Assembly: GCA_030374765.1 (NCBI GenBank)
Contig: JARGXX010000026.1
Coordinates: 1-64,000, forward strand
DNA: 64,000 nucleotides
Direction: 5' to 3'
Source of the DNA: Agarophyton chilense
Taxonomy: Eukaryota > Rhodophyta > Florideophyceae > Gracilariales > Gracilariaceae
Shown: piece by piece, positions 52,690-64,000 of the stretch
Layout of the letters: every line of letters starts with the position of its first letter
How positions within the stretch are numbered: the first letter of the stretch is position 1
Position numbers and translations under genes: made by a program
Notes under the pieces: generated by a model
Database searches by the model: none
What the model was told of the DNA's origin: nothing
The model's input: only the letters and a program-made list of their open reading frames with translations

Positions 52690-54860
52690 ATGGGTGTCTC
52701 TTCTGCGAGAAAGGCGTCTTATCTACAAAATTTAAAGTTGCTCGCGTCACAAAAGCTTAGCTTTCCAGCTACTACCATCCTTACTAGGATGATGGATTCC
52801 ACAGACATAGATTCGGAAACCATAGTGTTTCACGATGTACATGGGTACGATCTAATAATATCAGTATCCTGGCAAGAGCCATTGTCATGAACAAGATGAC
52901 TTACGTCCTTTACTCTGAGCTCGGCGCTGCACACACAGTTCACATCACGTGAGTTATCTGTCATCAATGTCAGGCTACAAAACCTTCCCACGCTAATGAA
53001 ATCTCCTCTCAGGCTGCACACACGCAAGACACCTACGCATAGCACACTTATAAACTATTCTAGCCTCCGCCGTCGCTTCAGTAAAATGTAGGTAGATCTC
53101 CTTCGTCACAATTACTACAGGAACTGCTCCAAATCTGATAAACAAAAACTTTGGTACCCCCAAAAATTTGGGAATCATTTTTTTCGGCAGATGAAATGAT
53201 GTCGCTGATGGGAACAGAAATCCGATACGGAGTGAAGGATGTATTCCTCTCCTAAAGAAATTAGAACCCTATTTTGTAGAACTAAACTTCCAGATTCCTA
53301 CGGAAACCGAATTGTGTGTAGATATCACACCCAAAAAGCATAATCCACTTGGTGTTAAAACGAATCTGGCTCTCTACGACTACCGGGAGCTTTTTTCGCG
53401 AACGGCGTTGTATTGGTATATTCCAATAATTTTTTAACGGTTTTATTTGCCAGGTTTGTCAAAACCGCACAACCATTGGTGTAAAACAAAGTTATACGCT
53501 TTTTCTCACCTTAGCATTCAGCCATGTTTCTAACGACCATACCCATAGAACAGGTTTTCGAGGTGTCTGAGACTAAGGAACGGGAGGTAGTCACCAAAAT
53601 TTTGGGTTGAGGCTAACCTGCTACAGAGAACGAAAAGAAGATCTCGGATTCAGAGCGCGTGGGACCTCATGAAGTCAAACCTGTGTGATCAGATTGTAAA
53701 CAAACAGATCCTGTTAAGAAAGTGCTGGATTTGAACTTGAAAAATGTACCTGAATAGCATCGACACAACCTATAAAAAATGTTTAGCGAGCTTACTCCAA
53801 TGTATGATGATACATTAGGAAATATCAAAGTTACCAAACTTGGTATAGATTTAATTCTTAGCACTAGGCCCATCGCTCGACACCACTACAAGGCAGAAGC
53901 GAAGGTTCAGGAAAACCAGAAAGATTAAAGAATAGACAATGATAGGTACTGGACAGATGGAGCCGGGTTAGTCGTCAAGGACCTCACCAATGCTGTAAGT
54001 TCCGAAACAGGATGAATCGTGGAAGCTTAGAATCGGTTTTTGACGCCTAAATGCGGATGCAGTAAAAGATGTATATTCCACAACCCTAATGGGCAAATAT
54101 ATCCACATACTTCGAAACGTAAAGGTATTCTCTACATTGCATACTAACTAGTTATCCCAGTACTGGGAACATTGAAAAGTTCCAATTTTGGAGAAAGACC
54201 GAAAAAAAGCATTTATCTGCCATCAATGCTTGTACGATTTTCGGCGAATTCTCTTTAGCCTCTACAACGCCCCCACAACATGTCAAGTTTTTGTTGATAT
54301 TCTCCTTGATAAGTTCTAGTGAACCACGTGTTCAGTGTACCTCGCTGAGATCTTGGTGACCTCGAAGAACTACGAGGATCATCTCACTCACGTACAGGTT
54401 GTTTTGATAATTCTGTGTGACGCAGGTATATCATCGAAGCGCAAGAAGTTTGACTGTCTCACAAATTTGGGTATGTATTTGGGCTATATCTTCCGTTACG
54501 GAGTAATTTGATGCAAGAGGTGCGGGTTAGATTCTAAATAAAGCTAAGCATGCGACAACACAGTCGGAACTTCAATCCTTCCTGGGACTGGGTAACGTAT
54601 ACCATTACTTCGTTCCGTATTTTGCGTATATTGCCACTCCGTTGCAGAGGCCCACTATCAAAAGACAACCAGTTTACCCGGAACTATTTAGAGATGCAGG
54701 ACTATAGTCTTTAACATCACTAATTACCTTCGTGATGTCTTCGCCAATTTAGGCTCTCCCCAAACCTTTGTTACCTTACAACTAGGGTTGCTTCGACTCA
54801 AGGAGACAAGAAAATTAGATATGCTTCCCAGAGTACCATCCCCGAAAAAGGAAAAGAAAA
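52690..54860 (+). mobile_element. Ty3/gypsy retrotransposon relic (D)
   Basis: Highly decayed Metaviridae pol. A segment near 53780-53905 resembles the start of gypsy RT (RPIARHHYKAEA). The stretch at about 54260-54510 matches the RT palm end and thumb (LYNAPTTCQVFVDILLDK; then ILVTSKNYEDHLTHVQVVL and YLGYIF). About 54560-54700 matches the start of the gypsy connection region (LQSFLGLGNVYHYFVPYFAY). RNase H traces continue to about 54860. No LTR was found and the left limit is uncertain. It has many breaks and is probably the oldest identifiable element here. Confidence 0.7.
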
Positions 54861-54899
54861 TAAGTCAAAAAAAGACGGCAGAAAGAAGGAGTGTAAGAT

Positions 54900-55166
54900 G
54901 TGGAGAGTGTAAAAGATAAAATGAATTATATATATGTGGCAGGTAGGGCCGAAAGTATAAAGAAGTTATATGATAAAATTAAATGTGTAAAGGCCTATAC
55001 CGCGATGAAGAGACTGGATGTATGTGTTGCAAACGTCCTAGAAAACAGTATTGTTTTTCTTTCTTACGCCGGCACGAGTACGACGACTTGCAAAATAAAC
55101 TCGGAGATTGTGAGCTTTGGGAAAACTATATCGCATACGCAGCACCAGAAGTCGGTATCTTTGTAA
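54900..55166 (+). CDS. Hypothetical short frame (88 codons)
   Basis: An ATG frame starting MESVKDKMNYIYVAGRAE. A second frame overlapping it (54983-55180) contains CMCCKRPRK. No known domain. It may be remains of the D element or a decayed gene. It is listed only because the stretch otherwise holds nothing else. Confidence 0.15.
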   Translation: MESVKDKMNYIYVAGRAESIKKLYDKIKCVKAYTAMKRLDVCVANVLENSIVFLSYAGTSTTTCKINSEIVSFGKTISHTQHQKSVSL

Positions 55167-55189
55167 TAATCGCGTCGTAACGCAGGTTG

Positions 55190-55534
55190 ATGCTTACGGC
55201 CGCCTTGGTGTATCTCCAATTGGCGCTGGCTCTGCACATTGGTGCTGCCAACGGTACAGCGCTTCAGGTAGAGCTTACGACATGGAAGAAGGCGGCGAGG
55301 CTTCTCACGTTGAGTAACGATTCGAAGAATGTGACTGGTGCGTCGTTGCTAAGGGGTTCGGGAGAGGGTAAAGAGTCGGTGAACTATGTCCTTTCCTCGG
55401 CGACGCTAACGGCTTCCCCTTCCGAATTGGAACCTTGCACAGTTAAATATTCGCTCGATGATATCGGAGACGTTGGCATTATGTACATGACAGACAAAAG
55501 TCAGTACTTGCAAACAATACCAAAAGAGCAGTGA
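55190..55534 (+). CDS. Hypothetical small protein with possible signal peptide (114 aa)
   Basis: Starts MLTAALVYLQLALALHIGAA, a hydrophobic N-terminus typical of a secretion signal, followed by a polar domain with three N-glycosylation-type sites (NGT, NDS, NVT). Only one Cys remains in the chain, so no disulphide fold is suggested. The ATG at 55190 is chosen; a TTG precedes it. No family is recognised and no neighbours support a function. It could be an exon of a longer gene or a chance frame among relics. Confidence 0.25.
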   Translation: MLTAALVYLQLALALHIGAANGTALQVELTTWKKAARLLTLSNDSKNVTGASLLRGSGEGKESVNYVLSSATLTASPSELEPCTVKYSLDDIGDVGIMYMTDKSQYLQTIPKEQ

Positions 55535-55900
55535 AAGTCTCTTACTGTTGAACGAATTCCAAATGGCTGTAGAGTGTGTGCTCTACGTCATATCACGCGG
55601 TTTTGTTCACAACAGGAGATGCAAAACAGTTCCACGTGGGTGACACATTTGCAGATAGAGAGCGAACCTAACCCCCAACTAAAGAAAGAAAAAGGCGGAG
55701 TGTTGATTACAAGAGAGGCACTGACTGTGGTAAACGATGATTTTGGTTGCAGAGGAGAGAAGGGATCTGAGCCACTTTAGTCAAGCTGACGTGACCGGAG
55801 TTGGTCGGAGTCGACCGAAGCTAGCCTTTTATAGACAATTTTGAGCCAGTGCAAAGCGAGAATTCGTGCGGTTTGCGGTCCGGCCCGAACAGCATGTTTC
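55535..55900 (+). other. Stretch with one short frame, otherwise nothing recognised
   Basis: A 68-codon frame (55574-55780) carries a few Cys near its start (MCALRHITRFCS) but no recognisable domain. The rest up to the LTR of relic E shows no gene or repeat. Confidence 0.3.
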
Positions 55901-56395
55901 TGATTAGGACTTCTCGCGAGAGGAGGATAATAAATTGCAACAGCAACATCTGTTTTAGGCAGTTGCGCAGGTTGCACTACAGTTTGTGGTAAAATTAACA
56001 TTAGTGAAAGTTAACATCAGATGAACACGGAAGAAAAATCTTTGTTAATGTGAATTTCTAGCGTAATTAAAGACGTTGAATTAGAAAGAAGCTGCTTACT
56101 TGGCGCAGTAAATACCCTAACCGAGCTCCCAGCCAATATTGAAAAGCTCGAAACAAAAAACTTCTTCTCTCCTCCGACAATTATCAAACAACAAACTTCA
56201 GCCACTTCATCTCCGCCTTTTTCATCAGCATCACCCTCTTTCCTATCCGTCTTGTTTCTCTTTCAAAATCTACACCGTCTACGCCAAATCCAACCCACCG
56301 CTGCAGTCTACTCCGCCGCAGTCTACTCCGCCTACGCCGAGTCCGCCTCACCCCGCATTCTACTTCACGTACACCGAATCGGCCTTTGCACAAAA
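55901..56395 (+). repeat. 5' LTR of relic E
   Basis: It begins TGATTAGGAC and ends near TTTGCACAAAA. It aligns with 62264-62700 through blocks such as CTCGCGAGAG, CTGTTTTAGGCAGTTGC, TACTTGGCGCAGTA and TTCACGTACACCGAATC. The 5' copy has an extra TCTACTCCGC-type short repeat near 56308-56340. Confidence 0.75.
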
Positions 56396-57439
56396 TTCCG
56401 GACTTTATGTTTGCGCTTCGAAGAAATTTTTACAGAAGACGTTTTTACTTTGGACTTTTTTCAAAATTTCTTTTCAACCCCGATATTTTGGTTTTGGATA
56501 TCCCAGAATTTGTTTTGAAGTATAAGAATTGAAATATTGTTGGATTTGTTTAATACGGTTCTGTCATTCACTTCTGGCTACTTCGCATCCATCGTTCCCA
56601 GTATTCGGAGGTGACACAGTTAATAACTGTAAAATGTTTATTGAGCGAAGAGTAGCACAGTAATAAGTAAATTTTTATAACTACTTTTTTTTTGTTTCGT
56701 GTAACACTTTTTAACCGATTTGATTTTACATAGTGCCGAGGTCTCAATCATCTTCCGAATATTCATCGGTTTCTTAAGCCGAGCACGTGTGTGATAAGAA
56801 CCAGAATAGAAATACCAACCGCGATAGCTATTCGGCGCGCGTACCAAACGTTATCGAACACGAAGCAGTTGAAGCTGACGAAATCTTAAGCGAGAAAAGC
56901 ACGCAACGAACTAGCAACACCGAAGGTCTTCCAAATATTACGCATACGCCTTGTATTTCTCGTTTCAATTGCAAGGAAATTCTCCCCGAGAGACGTCTTT
57001 GGATAATTCTCCGCGTTTCTACTCAAGCCGAGCGTTCTATAAAGAAACCCCGTTCGCAGAAACGTACGCTCAAACGTTGTGCTCTTCATAACACTTCTGT
57101 TCCCAGTTTTTAACAATTTGAAACTCATCAAAGAGGCAAGGGTCATCGGCGCAAGTTTCACCGGACCAACTATACATGTGAAAATATTCACTACCGCGTT
57201 TGCAACATTAAGTTTACTGAAGCTCACGACCTCAAGGTTCATATTCATAGTCGCCGCAATCGTTCTACTCTTAGGAATAAGAAAAATCCTATTTGATTAA
57301 GAAGTGCTTTGCAATTCTTGTTACCTGTTTTAGAAAGAAAATATTTTGTCTTGCAAAGTATTTCATTTTTAGACGAGAGTAAAACACACACAATATAGAT
57401 AGTATTCATACAATAAGATACGGTTAATACAAGATCTTA
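56396..57439. other. Leader region of relic E, nothing clear
   Basis: About 1 kb between the 5' LTR and the first gag-like sequence. Overlapping frames occur on both strands (for example 56787-57113 plus, 57248-56886 minus) but none is convincing. It may include an unrelated old insertion. Confidence 0.3.
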
Positions 57440-59649
57440 AGCATCCGCAAAGGACCAGGCGTCTAACTCTGCTGATCAACCGTCTGCTTCGAATACGCCC
57501 TTCCAGACGCAGGCCAACAGTAGGCTTCCGTTTACACCTGCAGGATCCTCAATTCCTTCCCCAATAGCCGGTGTTAATTTTGCATCGTCTCCAACTGTTC
57601 GTAACATGTCCTGTGGTGCAGGTAATTTGTTTGGAAGTTCTCTGGCGATCCGCCATACATCTCAGAAGAGTCTGTTGGACATTATTCAGAGTTACTCGGC
57701 CAATATAGTCGATATCACTGGGGATCAGGTTGTGAATCTCATCACAGGAGAATGTTCACCTGATAACTTATTCAATCACCAAGTATAATTCAATGTGGCT
57801 TGATTCAGCTAGATTGCTCGTTTTCTATAGAAATGGGGTCTCGAAATGTCTCACTATCCTTCAAGAAGAACCATGAACCATCTCTCGTTCACGATCTAAG
57901 TCATGAACGAAGACCGTGCGGTTGCTGAAGAAGCCATTCAGGCTTCAAAAGCTTCTTTAACCTTTGCTCCCGTTTTCGACCAAATATCTTTCTCACAAAT
58001 CAACCAGGAAGTCAAGGACCCTATTCTAACTGCGAATAACCACTCTGGTGTGCCTTCGAAACCCATCAGAGCGAACACGCACAACGTAGATCTTTCCAAG
58101 ATCTCACACATTCTGGCTATGCATTTCAAGGACAAAAACTGAAAATTTTCCGCAGCCAATGGAGAATCTTCGAAAGAGTTTTATCACGAATATCGTATCG
58201 CATTATAAGATTACACGATACATGATTACAAACATGTTCAACTTATGCATAATATTATAAAGGATAAGTCAAGGCGGTTTTTCAATGATCACGTCGTTGA
58301 AAAGGCTCAATCTCTCGATGATGCAGCAAAACTCATTGAAGCACATTTCCATTCCATCTCTAAACAAAATTGCATTGAAATTAATTCGATGAGCATACGA
58401 ATTGATACTTCCCAATTAGAGGAAAGTACGGTAACTCAAGCTATTGAGAAATTAGATTCAAAAATATCGAAATTAGATCCTCAAAGTCAACCACAGTGTC
58501 GTACTGAGGCAAAGAAGATATTTTATCTGAGAAAAGCAGCTATTGGACATTCATGATCTAGTCATTCTAGATTTAGAAGCCCTTTCATATCAAGAATTCT
58601 ACACACATTTAGAATGGACTATGCAGCTCGGAAATGAAGAGGCTAACGCCCGAAAGTCCGTAAATGTATTAAAGTTCTATAAGAAGGAGAATTATATAGA
58701 TCTTTTCTATCAGTTATCATCGAACCGTTATATTCCTCCTGCTAGATATGGACGTCACAAGACCAACACAAAGCCTAAGATGAATGAGAGAACTTTTTTC
58801 AACTGTGGTAAAAAGGGACGTATATTGTGATATTGTCGGCATCCAAAGGACTGAGCCACTACCATTGCAAGAAAAGTTCACCTTTATCTGAAATCAAAGC
58901 AATACTCTGGTGAGAACCGTGCTCTGAAGCAGGTACTTTACGACCTACGCGAATAGATTCAAGACGACTCAGAAACCGGCGACGTCGACACATTCTTCAA
59001 CATCAAAGAAAAAGCATAAGACCATAATGATGCAAGTTCAGAAGATTCAGTCGATGACACTGTTTAACCCTTTTCACCAGCACTCATGCCGACCCTTTAA
59101 CCCCGAAACTGGATTTTTAATGAGGAACTCTCCTATGGGTGGATTTATAAACAAAATTAGAAGGTTCCCAGAGGCTCAGCGCATAAAATCCTAAAACAAT
59201 TTTAACCCAAGTTTAAATGTTTCAAGGTTACAAACATTAATACCGATTTCGAAATCACCAACAAGTTCAATGCTGGATGTCTAGAAATCGAAGCACAAAG
59301 TTCTGTGATTGGCAAGGAGCAAGCCAAGGTTTATTGCAAGCAGTATGGCTTAACGTTTTAGGAAAAGCCTGCGAAGATTCGTTTTCGACCCGGCAGTTCT
59401 ACTTTCTGGAGAATTGGCCTCGTACTCATTCGAATCCATGTTCCTGGTGGTAGAGTACTCAAGCTCACCGTGGACGGTATCAATTTCAATTTTCCACTAT
59501 TGCTTGGACTTTATTTCCTTGACAGAGCAAAAATCTATGTTGAAAATGTAGAGAACCTTCTGACCTGTAAGAATGGATGGAAGATGCCTGTCATTCGGAA
59601 ATTTTGGTCATCTCTTTATCAACTGGGACGAATACAAAAGCCCATTTCA

Positions 59650-60350
59650 CAAAGGCAGAAGTCAGAAATATGCATCTACATTTTTATCATCCCTCGGTAG
59701 AGATACTGTTCAACATTCTAAACCTAGCAAAACCCGAAGAAGCCAATGCCAAGACAAGAAATTTGCTGAAAGACATGTCAAAGGCTTGCCAAAAGAGTCA
59801 TCGATCTACCCCGAAACAAAAACGATTTGGGGTTTCCATTCCTCAAGGAGTTGTTTTACACAAAGATCTCGCTAGGGATCTGGTTTTGAGTTACAGAAAA
59901 CCAGTTTTACTGGTTGTTGATATACAAACCCATTTTGGAGCCGCTCGCTTTTTAGATGGACAATCTATTGAAGATATCTGAAGAAATGTCTTAGAATGTC
60001 GGGCGACCGTGTATATTGGATACCCCGACTCTATCCATGGTGACCGAGGCTTAGCGTGTAAATCTTCTTGATAGAAGGATATTATAAGTAAATTTGACAT
60101 CGATTTTATTCTTTCTGAAGTGGAAAGTCATAACTCCATTGGCGTTGGCGAACGATATGATGATCCCCTAAGACGACTGTACCACAGAAGGAAGTCCGAT
60201 GCCAACATTTCAAACGATAACTTAATCCTCGCCACAGCTGTGAAAGCTATGAATGACATCATGAACCCGGAAGGTCTGGTTCCATCACTTTTATTCTTTG
60301 GTAATTTACCAAGATTTAGTGGCCTTCTTACAAAGTTACCTGAACAATAA
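59650..60350 (+). pseudogene. pol: Integrase remnant of relic E
   Basis: Contains the integrase core region of copia in broken form: PVLLVVDIQTHFGAARFL near 59910, HNSIGVGERY near 60130 and AVKAMNDIMNPEGLVPSLLF near 60245. The lineage differs clearly from A, B and C. A fossil with several breaks. Confidence 0.75.
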
Positions 60351-62263
60351 GATCTTATTCAACCTCTCTTCACTGCTCGTTCTGAAATGGAAATCATCGC
60401 CAATGAAATAAGACTGAAACGGGCCCTCGAAGCACGTCTTCCAAAAATAGTTAACCACGATTTAGAAGCAGGACAAAAGCTTTTGATCTACCGGGAAAAA
60501 TGGATCGATCGACTGGGCCGCCTGAAGAAATCAAGAGTTACTGGCAAACATATTTCCGTGAAAAAGGAAAATGGCGAGGAAGTTCGACATAGTATTACGC
60601 AAGCCGAACCCTATGTTTCCGAAAATTCTGCGGTCAATTCTGAAATACCGATTCCTGATGGTTTCCAGAATCTCTCTAACTACGTGTTAAATGAGTTCTC
60701 ACACGGAAATGAAGGAATCGTGGGCAACGATGAAGAATCAATATATATCACTAGAACCTTGAAGCCAAGTAATTCTCTCCGTAATTCCCCAAAGTTTTCA
60801 GAAGCCAAGAAGAAAGAAATTGGAGATCTAAGGCGACAAAATACTTGGGTAGTTGTTACAAGTGATGAAATTCCAAAAGATGCAAATATTACAAAATCTC
60901 GACTTGGGTTCGAAATCAATAATCCAGGAACTGAAGAAGAAATTTACAAGACCAGACTTGGGGCCCAAGGATTTTCTGAAAAGGAAGAGAACTACTTAGT
61001 CCATAATATCAATACCAATTGCGACAGTACTGTTCCACTACAACGTATGGAGTCACGATGTTACCAAAGCCTACATTCAGAGTAATGAAGGTCTTACTCG
61101 AAAAGTATATATACGACCTCTCAAGGACATGGATGTACCCAACGGTGGTCTCTTTCTTCTTTTCAAGCCAATCTATTGTTTAGCAGATGTCTGTGATTTT
61201 CGAAACTCGCCCATTATATCACATCTACAAGAGGAAGTTGAAGTGACCGCAATGAAAGGTGACATTTCCTGCCTTTACAAGAAATCTAAGGGTAATCTCT
61301 ATGGAATAATTGGATCATATGTCGACGACTGAGTCATTACAGGTGAAGATGAATTTATGAAGTTCCCAAACCAAACTGTAGAACGTTTTGAATCACGAGA
61401 CAGAATTGTTGGATCTTTCAAACTCGGTGGAACTCAAGTTACGGTGAACCAAGAACAGTAGAAAAGTCATCAGAAAGATTTCAAGAATAGAATGATGCCA
61501 ATGGAAAGCAATGATGAATATGCAGAGTTTAGATCCCAAAGAGCTCAACTGGTCTGGCTTGGGAACACATTTCTACACATATCTTTCTTCGTGAACAAAA
61601 CTCCCCAGTCACAGAGAAATGTTTACGAAAATTATTGGACGAAGGATGAATAAGGTCATTGAAAAAATTCAAGAAAAAACAAATACTTTGAAGTTTCTGA
61701 AGTGAGATCTCAACTCTCTCTGTATCCGAGCATATAGTGATTCCTAATTTGCAATTAATGAAGAAAGTACTTCCCAACTTGGTGTCTTCATTCTATTGGC
61801 TGATCGTTTCAATCGTGGTAAAATTATTAATTACAAGAGTTACAATAGTCTTTGAGTGGTTAGGTCGGTATTGGAAGGGGAAGTTTATGCTTTTGTAGAT
61901 GCATTTGATTTTGCATGCAAGCTTAAGTCTGACTTGGGAACTTTACTCGACCAAGGAATTCCAGTTAAAATATTCACTGGTTCCAAGAGTCTTTCTGATG
62001 TCATCACAAAAGCTTCATCTACAGCTGAAAAAGATCACTAATCAATATTTCGGCAGCCCGTGAAACTTAAGAAAGAAGTGCAATATTTGCAATTGGATTT
62101 GTGAAATCTGAAAACAAGCCTGCCGAAATTTTTACGAAGTAAACAATGGACGCAGCCTATAGAAATATTTAAAATACCAACCAGTGTCATCACAAAACTG
62201 AGCAAAGGATAATACATCAATATGCTTGAACAATTGTTTCGTTTAGAAAAAGAAAAGTACGAA

Positions 62264-62700
62264 TGTTAAGGACGTCTCGCGAGAGAAGGATATTGAATTT
62301 CAACAACGAAACCTGTTTTAGGCAGTTGCATAGGTTGCACTACAATTCTTGGAAAAAATCACACTAGTGGAATTTAAAGATGGATAAACACGAAAAAGAA
62401 ATTTTTAGTCATATGAATTTGTATCCTAATCTGACAGACGTAAAACTAGAATTACATTGCGTACTTGGCGCAGTAGAGACCCACCCAATCTCCCAGCCAC
62501 CATGAAAGAGCTCAGAATGAGAGAACTTCTTTTCTTGTCCGACAACTATCCATCAACAACCGTTAGCCCGTTCATCACGGCCTTCTTCATCAGCATCACC
62601 ATCCTTCCCGTCCGTCTTGTTTCTCTTTCAAATTCTGCAACGCGTATGCCGAATCCGCTGCATTCTACTTCACGTACACCGAATCACCCTTTGCACAACA
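62264..62700 (+). repeat. 3' LTR of relic E
   Basis: It starts TGTTAAGGAC and ends CCTTTGCACAACA. It pairs with 55901-56395. It is about 58 bp shorter, mainly where the 5' copy has extra short-repeat units. Confidence 0.75.
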
Positions 62701-62728
62701 ATAGAGGATTCAAGCATCGGAAAACTTC

Positions 62729-63480
62729 TTGAGAATATCGCAGACTGGTATGCCACGTACCACAGAAGTAGCAGTCACACGAAAAATGAACGAGGATTTG
62801 GTGCCACTTTTCGTGAGCTGGGCCGATCTCACGAAAAATATTTCGTATGTCTCCACCATGCTGAAAATCAACTCAGTTCCATCTCTCCGCCAACCCAACA
62901 TGGCTTTCGAGGAGCATGCATCTCCCATTCCTCCCAACCCTGCTCACATTCCTTCTCCCACACCACCAGCATCGCTCGCTTCCATTCCTACAAAACAGAG
63001 CCCCCTTCCCGCCACCAACGAAAGGAAGAAGCTGAAGCGCTTTCGTTTCACAGACTCGTACGACACTGGCCTACTTAAGGTCTTCTCGGAAACTAGAGCC
63101 CACCTTCCGGAGTGGGGCAAGGCAGAAGCGCTGTACGAAAAGTGCTAAAAATCGTTCTCCCACAATATCCTAGTTCGACGTTCGACCACTCTCATTGCCC
63201 CTCGTCTAAAACCATTTATGGTAGATTCAAGAGATTGGTATCACAACGCCGGCGGGTGGTTCGCTGAAATAACAGCGCATCTGGGATCGTCGAGAACGTG
63301 AAGGAGAAGGACCAGGTTTTCGACGACCTCATTCTCGAGATGGATGAAAAAGAGGAGGCACTTCAGGTAGAGAAGGAAGAACAGTCAGGGCAGGAGAAAA
63401 GCTTATGTTCTGCAGAATCGGCTATTCATGAGGCAGCATTAAACAGGGGTTGTTGGTCTGATGCGGGTTCTAGTTGTGCG
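62729..63480 (+). pseudogene. Broken Myb/SANT-like gene
   Basis: The first frame (62729-63148) has a Pro/Ser-rich segment followed by KRFRFTDSYDTGLLKVFSE, which resembles the first helix of a Myb/SANT-like domain seen in many transposon-linked genes of oomycetes and red algae. After a stop and a frame change, a second part (about 63200-63470) reads like the rest of that type: RFKRLVSQRRR, then an SGI-type turn and DDLILEMDEKEEALQVEKEE, a coiled-coil-like acidic helix. It was probably a DNA-binding protein; now broken by at least one stop and one shift. Family assignment is from memory of the pattern. Confidence 0.45.
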
Positions 63481-63510
63481 AATGATATGGCTACTGTTAG
63501 CAAACTGCCG

Positions 63511-63916
63511 TCATCGACCAAAGAAACGCAAGCTCCACGCCCTCGGTTTGGATGATTTCGTTTCATCTCTTCTCATGAAAGCGGCTTTCTTGGCGCTTTG
63601 TACAGCTCTATGCGTGTCGCAACCATGACAGAAAATTTTGAGAAACCTCTTGAGGATGGTCCTGACCCGCACCCCGTCGACCGGCAAGAAGTGCTCCGAG
63701 CCAATCGCATAGAACTCATCGATGATTTCTTGATCTTGCCATTGTTCGGTTTCCGCGATGGCTTTGACTAATTTCATAAGGTATATACACTATCTTTTTC
63801 CATTCTTCGTCATCATACGTGCACTTCAATCCAACACAACGCGACTGACCATTTGTTTTTGACTCCACCTCCCTGTCCTGCCTAAGCAGATAGACTCCCG
63901 CCGCGCACTCAAGCAC
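63511..63916 (-). other. Two unrecognised minus-strand frames
   Basis: Frames 63777-63511 (88 codons, MKLVKAIAETEQWQDQEIID start) and 63916-63716 (66 codons) overlap on the minus strand and may be parts of one decayed or spliced gene. No motif is recognised. The last 84 bases of the window hold nothing assignable. Confidence 0.25.
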
Positions 63917-64000
63917 ACATCCGTCTCCATCTACATCATCAATGCTACAAATGATTTTTCTTCGACCATATATGTGGCGCCAACCTGCCGAAAAACCAAG

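Larger units (their letters stand above)
55901..62700 (+). mobile_element. Old Ty1/copia relic with both LTRs (E)
   Basis: A 6.8 kb copia fossil bounded by two diverged LTRs (55901-56395 and 62264-62700). Gag remnants lie at about 57440-58850 with a zinc-knuckle-like FNCGKKGRIL near 58797. Integrase lies at about 59650-60350 with VESHNSIGVGERY and PLRRLYHRR, a form best known from fungal-type copia elements. RT spans about 60840-61450 with a YVDD near 61318, and RNase H about 61740-62220. It is broken with dozens of breaks. The LTRs differ at roughly a quarter of positions by eye, so it is far older than A and B. No target duplication is recognised. Confidence 0.8.

Noticed and set aside
43158-64000. 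A search by eye for CRISPR-like arrays, rRNA and further LTR pairs in the right third.
   Set aside because: Only the relic E LTR pair, the 40-bp minisatellite and small hairpins were found. Nothing else had regular spacing or recognisable conserved sequence.

Overview
The window is eukaryotic DNA made almost entirely of LTR retrotransposons of the Ty1/copia type. No rRNA, CRISPR array or prokaryotic feature is visible and no host gene can be named with confidence. The organism is uncertain. A small, LTR-rich, roughly 50% GC genome such as a red macroalga would fit, but that is a guess.

The left two thirds (1-43157) is a knot of two young copia families. Family A has 697-699 bp LTRs (TGTTGG...CCAACA or CCATCA), a leader of about 1.2 kb and one gag-pol frame of 1341 codons. 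Family B has 672-674 bp LTRs (TGTTGAGG...GTTGTGA), a leader of about 0.9 kb and one gag-pol frame of 1433 codons. In order: A1 (+, cut by the window edge, 1-2686) sits inside B1 (+, 2687-3621). B1 is joined to a 342 bp A fragment (A0, -, 3622-3963). Next comes a head-to-tail array of three minus-strand A copies sharing LTRs: A2 (3964-10607), A3 (9911-31485) and A4 (30789-36521, cut in its leader). A3 is split by two plus-strand B insertions with clear 5-bp target duplications: B2 (11482-18038) and a recombinant double element B3/B4 (18339-26702). A4 abuts A5 (+, 36522-43157), so A4 and A5 form a long inverted repeat.

Both families share two leader features. The first is a 14-nt primer-binding site complementary to the anticodon half of initiator tRNA-Met, as in Drosophila copia. 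The second is a roughly 250-260 nt leader domain whose stems stay paired although their sequences differ between the families. This putative structured RNA is the most interesting undescribed item here.

The right third (43158-64000) is AT-richer and much older. It holds a minus-strand open frame cut by A5, a decayed three-piece minus-strand gene, a short minisatellite, a tRNA-like relic, copia relic C (about 46159-49912), unrecognised decayed sequence (49913-52690), Ty3/gypsy relic D (about 52690-54860), small orphan frames, and copia relic E (55901-62700) of a different lineage with strongly diverged LTRs. A broken Myb/SANT-like gene (about 62729-63480) and unrecognised frames follow to the end.

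One caution: the A array, its shared LTRs and several junctions without target duplications could be true rearrangements or assembly errors among nearly identical copies.
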